A stretch of DNA of 64,000 bases from Chondrus crispus (lineage: Eukaryota; Rhodophyta; Florideophyceae; Gigartinales; Gigartinaceae): NCBI RefSeq assembly GCF_000350225.1, contig NW_005178610.1, forward strand, positions 124,001 to 188,000, read 5' to 3'. Numbering within the stretch: position 1 is the first letter of the stretch; each line of letters opens with the position of its first letter. Shown one piece after another: positions 20,701-31,989 of this stretch. A program made the position numbers and the translations under genes. The notes below the pieces were generated by a model. It was not told the DNA's origin and did not search any database. It worked only from the letters and a program-made list of their open reading frames with translations.

Positions 20701-21716
20701 GCACGTTCCGCTGTCGACCACAGTCTGTGAAGGTGGTCTCCACGGATCGTGAGAATCATGTGCAAAACACCCCTTCAGTTGTGGATCGCGAATTTCCATT
20801 TGAAGGAAGCAGTAAGTCTCGCGTTCATTTGCAGAATGGTTTCCGGTTCCCAACTTACACCAGGAAAAGGGGAAGGGAGAGAACATTGATATGCGGAGAA
20901 CAGAGGGGAATTTGCACGCGACAGTTCACTTTCAGCACACGCAAACAAGGGAGGAGAGGAATTCGACAGGTCTGCTTTGATAAGAATCGTAGACGGGACC
21001 GCTGCTATGACTGAATTGATTACGCATGGTGACAAGCTCGGGACGATCTCGCCGGGTTGTGCAAATGAAAAAAATGGACACGGGCGACTCATCTGAAACT
21101 GCAATGAGGGTGTAACTTTCCATGGGCATTGAGAAGCAACGCTATCGTTTGGCACTACGGGGACCATACACTAGAACCCGGTGTCGGAAATAACCGACTC
21201 AAGCGAGCGCGACCGAACGGGTCAGGCAGGTTGATAACGAACCATATTTTTTTGTGAACCTCAAAACCCCCCTACCACTTTGTTGACCGTGATAACGGAC
21301 GTCTACAGTGGCGTCGCGATAACAGTTGAGGGATGACGTCGCTCGTATGGCGTCGACCATATTGTATTTTTTATGAGAACCGTGTGAGGACAGCCTCACA
21401 CAAAAAGGGAAATTTGGGAGAATGAGGAGGAAAATGGGAGACGCACGCTGTGATAGGAGGATGGCAGAAGGAGGACGTGTGAGAAAGAGGAGGGAAATGT
21501 GACGAGAAAAAAGGAGAAGGGAATGGCAGAATGGGGATGCGACCGCAGAGGCGGGACGCATACAAAAAAAAGAGGAGGAAAGTGAAGGTAACGGCGGATA
21601 CACAGGTGATTCATTATATTATCCAAAAGCTACCGGATGACGTCAATAACCGGACATCACCCCAAACGGGTAATAATCTGAGAACGGATCACGGGGAAGT
21701 CGCTCTAAGCGGTAGG
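17715..21716. other. Long poorly coding tail downstream of the chromodomain
   Basis: About 4 kb without a recognisable gene. Plus-strand stretches at about 18165-18290, 18341-18778 and 18850-19202 have charged, protein-like composition (for example a helical part around 18960-19195) but no known domain. Two T-rich blocks followed by similar GC-rich text (about 18050-18150 and 19715-19830) look like a diverged duplication. A short direct repeat ACGTTTCGTGGACACGAG occurs near 20150 and 20460. The simplest reading is 3' non-coding and decayed sequence of the Gypsy element, or further LTR-element debris. Confidence 0.4.
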
Positions 21717-23450
21717 TCATTGGGGTGGCACACCCAAGGATTTTTCCTTCGGGAGTGAGGTAACGAGTCGAGCAAGGACTCGCAGATCATCGAGGGAAGC
21801 CCCTTGGAGAGCTTCACCTTCGATGCCATGAGCGCGGAGCAGTGTGCAGTACATGTCAATGGCTCCGTCGCTCTTTTTGGGAATTGATGGGGACGGTGGG
21901 GAAGACAACGCTTCCCTAACCGACAGAGTTTCGGCATGCCCTGCCGAGGGGATATCGACAGCAGGAGGAGCAGCAGCAGGGGCTGCAGGGAGAGGGGAAT
22001 CTGGAGCAGACGGCCGGGGGCAAACGTCGTCTGCGCGGGGATCTATGGCTCGTATGGGAGCTACGTCAGGGGTTGGAACTTGGTTGCCGAATTGGCGACT
22101 GAGGCGCGCTTCGGAGGGAGAGCACAAGGCGGATGTCCAAGGGTTGAACCAGACAAAGTCACCCGCCGCACTGTGACTTCGTCCAGGAGAAAAGGACGGG
22201 CGTCGCCTCGCGAAGGATCGGGATGAGTTGATAGGGGGAACAACATCCCAGTCGACCTGATTGATCTTTTCGAGTAAGGAGTGCAGTTCGAAGTCGGTGT
22301 CTGCTCCGCCCAAGGGCACAGTATAGTTCAAAAGGCACATGAGCTCGACGAGCTTCGGAGGAAGATACCAAAGCCACCAACAATCGTACGCCTCCCAGAG
22401 CAAGGTGGCGGCTACCTTCACGCACCACTCCGTCAAAAAGACAACCCACAACCCGTGACGAGGATCAGTGAGATGGCTTCCAAAGTAGGTAAGGATGGGA
22501 CCGAGCTCTGCCCAAAACTCTTGGCAGACCTCAAATTGTCCCCACCATGAGGGGAGTTGCTGGTACCGGTTGGGGTAGTGTGACCGAGCAATTTACCCCG
22601 CCTCAACCATTTGGTAAGCTCGGAAATATCCCGTGGCCGATCTCATCTTACGCTCGAATCGGACCGTATGCTGGAAGAAGGGGATGTTCCCGCGTTTCAT
22701 ATATCGGAAATTGAGGGGGAGGATTGCGCGCGTGTATGACAGGGCATCGTTAGTCACCGTCAGTTGGTTATGCCACAGGCGGTCCGCCTCGAGCACGGGG
22801 TCACCCCGTGTCCAGCTGAGGAGGTTGTCAAGGTAATCACGTTCCCCCTCGGTGCGAAACTTCCACGTGTCACATCCGAAGGACGAAGGGATGAGGGCAA
22901 CGGATAGGGATAGGTCGAGACGGTCGAGAACGGCTTCCATGAACCGCAGGGATAGGCCCTGTCGGCCACGAGGGGAGGAACGACGCAGGATAGAAGGGGG
23001 AATGGCGACACGGGCACGCCAATCGTAGGAGGAAATGGCTTGAAGGGGAAGGTGACCCGGCAGCATCCCCGCACCGTCGGCAAAGTCGCGCCCGATGCTA
23101 TTGACGTCGCGCACGTCGATGGCGGAAAACCAAGGAGTGGCCGCGTACAGTAAGGGATAGTCGCGCATGGATTTACCTTGGAGCTCGGCTAGTGAGGGGT
23201 ATCGACGAGGGGCTGATGAAGGATTGAGATCGGGATGGAAGACCCGTTCAGGAATGTTGGTGTCCGGGGGAAGTCGGGGAATGGAAGGAAGGTCGCTAGG
23301 AATGGAAGGCGTGTGTGAGAAGCCCACACCGCGGCGACCGCGGGTGGTATGTCCGACAGTGGGATCCGATGAAGGAAACATGGAGATCGTCTTACTCTCA
23401 CGCGAGCGGCGACCGATGGTCCGAAGAAAAAGGAAGAAGTTGGGAAGCAA
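21717..23450 (-). other. Antisense frames of unknown function upstream of a putative LTR
   Basis: Two long minus-strand frames lie at 22593-23450 (285 aa) and 21717-22451 (244 aa). The upstream one begins with a Pro/Arg-rich region, then a globular part rich in Trp and Arg. The downstream one has a Trp-rich helical start (CWWLWYLPPKLVELM) and a Pro/Ala-rich middle. They may be gag-like or an accessory product of an LTR element. They run opposite to the chromovirus pol and to the polypurine tract that follows, the arrangement known as an antisense ORF in some plant Gypsy elements. The region is treated as a fossil and looks broken. No family is recognised. Confidence 0.45.
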
Positions 23451-23514
23451 GGGAGTGAAGCCGCTGCGCGAGAGCGCTCAGAAGGGGGATATGTAGTGCA
23501 ATACCCGTCTCGGG

Positions 23515-23555
23515 TAGGGGAAAAAAAGGAAGTGAAAAAGGAAAAAATTGGATAT
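23515..23555 (+). other. Putative polypurine tract
   Basis: A run of about 40 bases almost free of pyrimidines (GGGGAAAAAAAGGAAGTG and on) ends directly before TGTAGTCC. This is where an LTR element in plus orientation would prime second-strand synthesis. It supports a 3' LTR starting here. Confidence 0.5.
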
Positions 23556-24367
23556 TGTAGTCCGGGTTTGGGGACACACGTGTGCGACGAAGCGCACGAT
23601 TATTTTAATTATTTAATTTATTTAGTAATTAGACCTAGAATCTAGAGCCGGGAGCTACTGTACTCGCCCCGGCGGGGCTCTATATAACTTAGCCCTTTGA
23701 CCGAACAAGTCAATGAACCAACCCGAGTTGCCGGAGTTGAATGTCGCCTTGGTCGAAGTCCGGCTCTACCAAGACGCTCCCTTTTACCTAAGCCTACGGC
23801 ATCCTCTATCGCTCGGGGTTCCCTTTTCTCTTTCTTTTCTTTCCCTATCCTTTTCTATCTCTAATTCTACCTATTTTCCCCTTATCTTGTGTTGGTGCCA
23901 TCGGCCTCGGTTGCGACCGAACCGGTGTAGGTGTCCTTGCCATCGGGCGACACAGTTGACGTAGCGCTGCTACTGTGACCCATTTTCTGACGGAGTCCGT
24001 TGTAACGACGTCTCCCTCGAAGGGCTCCGTCGTGTTACGAGCCAGTGTTGGTGCCATCGGCCTCGGTTGCGACCGAACCGGTGTAGGTGTTTCGAGCCAT
24101 CGGGCGGCACAGTTGACGTAGCGCTGCTACTTTCATTTCATCCCGTCGGGCTGCGTTGCGACGCCTCCGTCGAAGGCCTTGTCGCGTTACAAGGTGTCGA
24201 AGAAGCTCAACGAGCATTGGCCTTACAACCCAGTGGAACCGGGGTATCTACGTACGCGCCCCACCCCACACTCGTCGAGGAGTTCTCTTCGCAAGTCTCT
24301 ACCACACCGATCCCGGGCCGGGCTATTTCTCTGTGCCCCCCCCCATCAGGGATCTGAGCTACTACGA
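23556..24367 (+). repeat. Putative 3' LTR of the plus-strand LTR element
   Basis: This stretch of about 0.8 kb follows the purine tract. It begins near TGTAGTCCGGG and ends near GAGCTACTACG, which are roughly inverted ends. It holds an AT-rich U3-like part, a CTCTATATAACTTA TATA-type box near 23680, and a pyrimidine-rich downstream part. There is no second copy in the window to prove it, since the 5' LTR would lie left of base 1. Confidence 0.45.
23891..24202. repeat. Two tandem copies of a 156 bp unit
   Basis: GTTGGTGCCATCGGCCTCGG starts at 23891 and again at 24047. The units diverge slightly, mainly in their second half. They lie within the putative LTR, downstream of its TATA-type box. 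Confidence 0.85.
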
Positions 24368-25112
24368 GTCGCAAGCTCGTTTAAACGGAGAAGGGAGAGT
24401 CGGACACTCCGTAGCGCTGTGCCATCGGCAGTTCTTCTTTTTGTTGCTGTTGTTGTTTTTGCTGGACCATCGGACCGCGGTCTCTGCCCGACAGGTGCAT
24501 TGCACTACAGCTTCGTACGCATCCGCGGAGTACCATCTGAGTCGCTGGCGCTATCTTTCCCATCACTCCTGTAGTAATAAGGTCTTTTTGAACGGAAAAC
24601 CGCGAGTGTCGACCACTTCTTCCCTTACGCTCATCGCCTTCGCCACTGCTTGACGCGGACAAACCCGTCTCTTTCTCTACAGTTGCCATTGCGCGTTTGC
24701 GTTGGGTTTTTGAGGTGGGCGGAGGCAGATTGCTTGCGTGTGAGGTCGCAATGGTCGCAAATGTCAAGTTCCCGCGATTTTGCAAGACATCTGTCCTCAA
24801 ATACTTTCCCATGGCTCTTCACTAACTAGTGGGAGATGGGGAATGTTGAGCTGACATCCATTGCAGAATTCTGCAAAAGAATTTTCAGTGTAATGTCTTT
24901 TGCTCACAAGTGCTGAAATCGTTTCTCATTTCTGCAGGCGTATAGTCACTAATCACTAAGTGTCGTATGTTGATAATCGTGTTTTGGTCAGACGTGAATG
25001 ACAGTAGCACAGATCATAGTATCTTTCGACGTGGACTGGAATGGCTGCCGCACCCATATTGCCAGTACGCACGGTCGTTTATGGACGTAGGAACCGGGTC
25101 AAGGCTTCCATT
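24368..25112. other. No firm gene
   Basis: A minus-strand frame at 24381-24812 has a Lys/Ser-rich start and a run of six glutamines but no domain; it may be debris of a flanking element. The rest is non-coding by eye. Confidence 0.35.
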
Positions 25113-26128
25113 CTATACCGATGATGACTCATGTGAATTATGTTTCAATTCTTCTATGCCAAGGCCACTGTATGGCGCACCGTCATCCAGGAGAGGCCCA
25201 AGTTTCGAGGTGGATCTCGTCGCCATTTGTCCAGTGTGAACCATATTAACGGTTACAGTTGCCTCTGTGCTGCTGCTGTGCCGTGAGGGATTTTCAGTTT
25301 GAGAACTCCTCGGTGCATGAGCCTTGCCATACGGCTGTTTCGTTCTGTTGGTACTGTGGTCTCTGGCCCAATGGCCCCTCTTGCCACAAACTCTACATGT
25401 ACTCGTAATCATCATGTCCGCAAATTCATTGGGGCTAAGTCTCTTTTTGGTTCCGACTTGGTGGACTGCGTTGACTCTCATGTGGTTGTGACCAAATGTA
25501 GAATCAGTTGATCTGGGCACGTCAGAGGATCGGAGAATGCCAGCTATATCTTCGTACTTGATTATCTCCATCACGCTGTCACTTGTGTCGATATCTCCTT
25601 TTGGAGCTGCTGCCGCTAGGATACTGACCCGCTGACCATTTTCAATATTGCTGTTGGCTAAAAGGATAATCACCAATGACTGTCGGAGCTCGTTGGACGG
25701 AGCAGTTTCGTTGAAGCGGCATACGAGTGCTTCAAAGCGAGACTCTAATTTTTTAGGCTTTCTGTAGTTCCACGTTTTGTTTGCAGTAGTTGATGAAATT
25801 TATCGAAAGAGTCAGTGACTACAGATAGTGGATCGGTTTTGTGGATAGCTTTGATGATCGACAATGCTCCATCTTCTTTTGGGATGTCCGTCATTGACAG
25901 TTTCTTCACGAGATCTTTAGCTCTTGCAAAGAGCTGCGACTTGAGTATAATTCCTTGCAATTTAGTTGAGATCTTGTTGGAGTTTGTGTCTGGAAGGGCG
26001 TCGTGAAAAGCCTTCCATAGTATTACAGCATCGCGATATTGTTCCAGAGGGCCTTTGCCATCAATCCATGGTGGACTCTTAATATCCCAGCTGAATCGAG
26101 GGGGGGGGGACGGCAGATCTGGGCCCAT
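25113..26128 (-). mobile_element. LTR-element fossil: gag and start of protease (Copia-like)
   Basis: The upstream part (25745-26128) resembles the helical gag of Copia-type elements (YRDAVILWKAFHDALPD, then LQGIILKSQLFARAKDL). The downstream part (25113-25676) carries a CCHC zinc knuckle (CRVCGKRGHWARDH) and ends with PLLDDGAPYSGLG, like the protease active-site region. Integrase and reverse transcriptase are missing, and no LTRs were found. It is a broken remnant with more than one break. Confidence 0.65.
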
Positions 26129-26640
26129 AACAAAATATGAGAGGGCCGCTCAGGGACAGAGGAACAGAACAAAAGCTTTACTATGGATCAAAAGTCGTGG
26201 TGAGCGTTGTCGTGGCTCAGTATCATGAGCTCTCCTCTTTTCTGCTACGGTGGAAGGGACGGGTGTATTAATTAAGTAAAAGGAGAACTTGGAGTGTTGG
26301 TGGCAAACAAAATCGTTGTGTGAGAGTGCATGTCATCCTGAGGTTGCATTTCGTGGGAGCGTGCGGGTCATCTTCAAGTTGCATTTCGTGTGAAGCTGCA
26401 TTTCGTTTGCATTTGGATTGTTCTGAACTGTGTCAACGATCTATCACACATCACCCACAACTTTCACACTCTGTGGAAAATTCAATGTTGGCTCTGCCCA
26501 AAGGAATCTGTAGATATCCGTCTCTGCCACCATATTCTCGCGAAAGTTCCTTGCATCGCACTCACGTTTCCGTTGGTGGTGAAGAAGTACGGGCACATTG
26601 CTACTGTAGTTTCTGCAGTTTCTTGCTCCTTCACATCGGA
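26129..26640. other. No gene; junction between two fossils
   Basis: A short motif CATTTCGTG recurs several times at 26345-26405. Otherwise nothing was seen. The plus and minus frames that cross this stretch lack domain character. Confidence 0.35.
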
Positions 26641-29600
26641 AGAGCTGCATCAGGCTGGATCCGCCAGCTCCTACCTCTCCGACTTGATCGGTCAAGTCGG
26701 TCAGGTGCAACGCGAGCGCGACCCCCTCCGCGACTCGACGTTCGGGCGTGAGGATCGCGAGGGTGTTGCGCTTCGCGTATCCCACGACGGTGTGCTTCGG
26801 AAGCCGCCTCTCCTGTCGCGAGAAGTTCGCGACGATGACTTCGAATGTCTGGTTCTGCAGGACTTTCGCGACGCCATTCGTCAGCCTCACTCCATGCCGG
26901 TGTTGGAGTGAGGGCTTGGGCTCCAGGAACACGAGACCCCTCCCCGCGGTTGTCACACGCACACGGGCTTGCGACGTCGCGGGGATGGTAACCCAGCGGG
27001 CGATTCGGATCGCCTGCGGGGCTTCCTCGCGTACCTCCGGGCGACTCGTTTGGCGACCGTGTCGCCTGGTAGGGGAAGTCGGTTCCCCCTTCCCATTGAC
27101 GATGACTACCGAACCACCGTGACGAAGTTCGAGCTTCTGTCCGTCGATGTCGATGCTGCGTACGTGAGCATCAATGAACGCGGTCCCAAGTAGAACGGTA
27201 ACAGCGAGTTGTTCGGCCACTACGAAAGGTATGCGGAACGTCGTGTTCCGCAGCCGGACTGCGAGGCGGAAGACCGCCGTAAGTCGAAGCGGGTTACTGT
27301 TCGCGCCAGCCAGGCGTGGTAATGGCGCGTCCCGTATTACGTAGCGGGCCCAGTCGGGAGGGAGGTCGGCCTTCCTCACCAAGTTGTAGCCCGAGCACGT
27401 GTCGACGGCGATCGTGTGGGGCTTAAACGCGTTGTCTTCGGTGGCCATGGAGCCCAAGACGTTATATATTTTCGACGTCATGAGGCATAGGAGGCCATCG
27501 ACCACCTTGGGCGCGACCTTATCGGGGAGGTCGTTATGCCGGGGCCTTCGACTTCGGCGTTGGCCCCTCTTGCGTTTCCTTCGGCTCGAGCCGGGGGACG
27601 TTCGCGTCTCAGTGACGCCCGTCCAGGTGCTGGAGTCCGTACGGGGCGGACATTTCGTCGGCGACCTTGGGCTCACGGGGGTCAGGAGGTTGACCGACTC
27701 GAGTTGGTCGGCGTTAACCGCGTCTCGCTCGTTGCGCTTCTCTGGGATGTCGGGTGTCCCAGTGGTGCCTTCTTCCAACATCGGGTCTACGTGGGCCTCG
27801 GTGTTGGGTTTCTCCTGCAATGTCGACATTGCTGGAGTCCCTGTGCTCGACTCCGATAGCGGGGGATGTATTATCGGACAATACCCGCGGTGTCCTCGGC
27901 CAGCACGCGGGGTCCGGTCTAGTTTATAGGGAAAAGACGGCTCACGCGACCGCGTGTACGTAACCGTCTTTACCCTTTTTTCGAACTACCGGTGCTATCG
28001 AAGCTACCCCCTGGCTATCGACGGCCAGGTCTTCTTCGGGTAGCCGGCCGCGTGGGTCGAGATGACCCCGCCCCTGCGGCTCTGCAGCCTGGGCGAAGTA
28101 CTCGGGTACTTCCGGGCCTTGACCTGCGGCGTCCGGTCGTCGCAGGAAATGGGGAACGAAGCGAGTCGGCTCTCCTTCGTGAACCTCCGTGGGTAGGGGG
28201 ACCGGATCCTCTACCCAGTCTTGCAGGTACATTATCGCATTCTGTACCTGTTGGGGTAACCGAGGACGGTCTCGGTCCCCTCTCACGCCTTGGCGGGGGT
28301 ACCTTGTGTCGGTCTGGCGGTAGTCGGGCCGATCCCGACAATCGAGTTCGGTACGACGATACCCGCCTCCACGGGGGGCGAAGCGAGCGCCCCCGCCCGA
28401 CCGGTTCGGGAAACCTTGACGCGGGGGACGACCCTCGCCGACCGCTTGCCGGAGGAGATTGCGCGCCCCGGGGCGCGTCTCCATCTGGTAGCGGTAGTTC
28501 CTGTACGCCGTGAACATTCGTTGTTCCGGCGACAAGAACGGGCAGGCGACAAGAACGGGCAGGCGTACATGGTGTGTCCGTACGTACGACATAGCCAGCA
28601 CACGTACCCGCTGCCGTCCGTTGAGGCGAAGGTTGCCGCGTGACGCGCCTCCTCATCGGTGAGGAGGGGCACGCGAGGGGCTTCACCTCCGGTATCTCGG
28701 TTTGAAATGTCGAGCTCAGCGACCCGGGGAGACGTACCGCGGGGCGCTCTTGGAGGGGCCGCGAATGCGGTCGCGTAGCTCGACGTCGTTCCGGTCGACA
28801 TTGGTGAAGGAGGTCGACCCCCCACTGGCCCTGCTCCTTGCGTAATGAGGACAGGGTCGGCTTGCCACTCATCCTTCCCGACATGGAGGGTAGAGGCGGG
28901 CGAACTTGTTGCGGCGGACTTCGAAGTCCTGCCAGCCCTCCCTGCCGTTTTCGAATCCGGCAGAGGTAAACCGCATCGAGCGCGGTAAGTGCTTCCTTCC
29001 GCCGTTGCGATACGGCGGATGGTCGGAAGATCGGTCTTCTGGCGGCTCGGCAGCCGCTGCACTGTCTCGGAAACTGCGGCACGGGTCGCAGGAGCGAGTC
29101 CCCGCACGAAGTAGTGCGCGAGGGACTGTTCGGAGAACACTGCCGTGCACCGGAACGCGGCAGTTTCGAGCCGGTCCGCGAACGTGCTCTCTGTTTCATG
29201 AGATTGCTGTCGCGCCGTCGCGACAGCGTCGTACGCTTCACCTAACACGTCGTCGGTTAGGTAGCGTTTCAAGAATTGATTCACGAGCCCCGGCCAACTG
29301 ACGTCGTCGTGTAGTTGGCCGGCGCGGAGGCCACGCATCGTATAACTCGTATACAGGTGCTCCTCGTCGCGCTCTAAGAAGTGCGCGAGGACTCTCACCG
29401 CAACACCTTCGGTCAGGTGTTGCGAGTTGAAGGTTATCCGAATATCCTTCAAGAACGGTAGGAGCTGGATCGGGTCCGTACCGTCAAAGCTCCTCATCGT
29501 GGGTCGGATCCCACGGCATCGTTGAACATACTTCGCGATCCGTCCCGCGTCACCCGAGGTAACGAGCCTCGAGGTGTTATCCAAGCGGTACATACGATAG

Positions 29601-31312
29601 TTAGCGACGGCGCGGAACTCTTGAATCATCGTATGCACCGGCTCGAGCCCGGGTTCAGCGGGACCCAGCGTTCCAAAGGGAGTGACGGGTAGCGTACGAA
29701 CGTCTACCGGACCTGGATGCTCGGTGTACTTTGCCGGCGGGTAGCCGCCCCAGCGGGGATCGACGGAGAACATCGGTTCTCCGAATCCGCGGGCGGCTCC
29801 TCCACGGTCGGGGTCGTCGCGATACGGCACCCGCTCGGTCTGCCACCTGCTTCCGGGGGCAGAGCTGGGGTTTCGGACGTCACGTTGGCGATCGTCGGGG
29901 ATCGTCTCTCCTCTGCGCCGCGACTGGGGTAGACCCCAGTCGGGCGCCATCCTTGTGGCGCGGCTGCGCCCGGAGGTACGGCACCACCGGGCCCTCTCGA
30001 GGGGGCACCGGGTGGCCTTTCGGCCATGGTACGTTCCATGTCACGGGCACGCCGACGTGTGGCGTTGAGCTCGGCGGAGATGTGCGCCAACGCACCCAAC
30101 TGTTCCGCGGATGGGGAGGTTCGATCCTCAGGTCGCCTCGCTGGGGTCGACCTCTCCGGGCGACCTTGCCCGGCCTGTCCGGGCGATGCGAAACGTGAGT
30201 CTTTGACGAGCACTATCCGCGAGTGTAACTCGTCGATCAGTGCTCGGAGATTCTGTAAGGACTGCGTCACTTTATCGAACCTCCCTTCACGCAGGGAGCG
30301 GAGTTCGGCCATACATCGAGTGTAAACGTGGTCCGATACATCGATCCGAAGGGAAGTACGGACTTCCTCGATGTATTCTGCTATGCGTTCGAACATCGCC
30401 GCCGCTATTTCCTCGGAGAATCCGAGCGACGGTTCGCGGTCACGAGGACCTGCGTCGCCGTCGCCCGACGGAGCGAATGGGGACCGCACAGCGGCCGGAC
30501 TCGGATCTGCCGCTTCGGAGCGGACCGAGGGCTCGTAGTCTTGGCTCATCTCAACACGATCGGACGCGGAGGGAAACGGAAGTCTTCTCGGAGTTCGAAC
30601 TCCGGGGTCTTCTAGGTCGGGAGACCACTGTGGCATAAACACCCCCAGACGACTGGAGGTGTATGCGCAGTTCGACCTGTAGACCCCGGATCGGAGAAGG
30701 GGTGAAGCGGGCCAACCAGCAACGGAACCGCGCTCGGGCCCGGGTAGCGGTGGTAGAGCGGGAACGAGCAGGGACGCGCGCACGCACGAGCGGATCGACG
30801 CCTCGACGCCCCGGAGCAGCACTGGGTGACGTACCAGTGCTGACGGGCGGAGGCAGTTCCGTGCTCGCTCGCGTGCTGCGCGTCCACTCCGGCTCGGCTC
30901 CGACTAAACGCGCGCGAAGAGCGAAGGCGAGGTTTAGAATAAGCTGGGTGGACTGACCTTGACCGTCGGTTGAGGACCAGTCCGTGCTTGTCCCCCCGTT
31001 GCCGCCGTCGGTCCGCTCCCTATTTAATATACAAAACAATCTATCATAATACTACAGTACCGAGGTACTGTAGTGGGCTACTGCAGTGCAGGTCGGCCTG
31101 CACTGTAATACTGTCAGCTATGTCGAGGCTGACCGTACACGTATTACCCGTGGTGCGGGCGCGCTTCGTTCGCGCGTGGTACACGTGTGCACGTGTATGG
31201 GCGGGTCCCTTGTCCCCGTAGGGTACACGTAGACCCGCGCGGTTGTAGAGTAGAGCTCGACGCTCTACAGTAGCTGATCTAGTTCTTGATCTAATCTAAT
31301 TTAAAGCCCCAG
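26640..31312 (-). mobile_element. Gypsy-type LTR-element fossil: 5' LTR, gag, protease
   Basis: Read on the minus strand, the order is: LTR (about 31312-30637), a gag region with a charged coiled-coil part (about 30640-28280), a zinc-knuckle-like Cys pattern (around 28600-28560), and a Gypsy protease domain (about 27450-26690, with VDTCSGYNLVRKADL). The polymerase and the second LTR are absent. High GC and proline/arginine-rich text set it apart from its neighbours. It is broken, with several breaks in gag, and truncated after the protease. Confidence 0.75.
30637..31312 (-). repeat. 5' LTR of the minus-strand Gypsy fossil
   Basis: It is collinear with 37856-38477: shared blocks include CGCCTCGACGCCCCGGAGCAGC, a TTAACGCGCGCGAA-type block and TATTTAATATACAA. 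Read on the minus strand the latter is a TATA-type box (about 31031-31019), and CACGTG-type motifs lie upstream of it. This fits the orientation of gag. Confidence 0.7.
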
Positions 31313-31599
31313 GGGGGGTTATACTACAATCACAGCTCCCCACTGATCACAGGACGCAACCCACTTCACAACCACCTTTTTCAACGTCCACCTCTCTTAG
31401 ACAAACACGTATTTATAAGTGCGGACAATTCGTGTCCGCCGCAGACACTGAAAAATCGTCGCCCTCGTACGACAACAACGCACCGTCACGAATACTGCAG
31501 AGAAAACGGGACTACAATATAGAGTATAGGGAAGGAAACCCCAAAAATATTTAGAGATACTTGTTTACATAAAGAGATAGAGAGAAATGGAGATGCAGC

Positions 31600-31790
31600 C
31601 AAAGTGCAAATTTTGAGATTTGGGAGCTGTGATCAGTTGCCACTGATCGCAGGCCGGCGAGGGGTGCCGTCCGTCACCGTCCTTGCTGTAAAATTTGCAA
31701 TATTTGGGTTGCAAATTTCAAAATTTGGGAGCTACGATCAGTCACCACTGATCACAGGCCGGCGAGGGGTGCCGTCCGTCACTGTGTCTG
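31600..31790. repeat. Two tandem copies of an about 106 bp unit
   Basis: GGGAGCTGTGATCAGTTGCCACTGATC and its variant GGGAGCTACGATCAGTCACC each continue into GGCCGGCGAGGGGTGCCGTCCGTCAC. Each unit holds an inner TGATCAGT...ACTGATCA symmetry. A related CACTGATCACAGG motif occurs just after the LTR near 31340. Confidence 0.7.
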
Positions 31791-31989
31791 ATTTATTATT
31801 AACGAAATGGAGTGTTAAGGATCAGACTGGCTGCGGGGACTAGAGAGGTGTAGGGATACGGACTTCGAAAGGCGGGAATACCTAACGTGCCCCCTTGCAA
31901 CAAGCCCACAAAGGTAGCAGACCTGAATTTTGTTTGCGATAACGATACAGTTTATATGTCGCAACTACGGATATAGAGGCCGGCGCAGA

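Noticed and set aside
28015-29241. 408-aa minus frame and plus-strand frames at 27399-28513 and 29717-30325
   Set aside because: GC-rich shadows of the Gypsy gag and protease regions.
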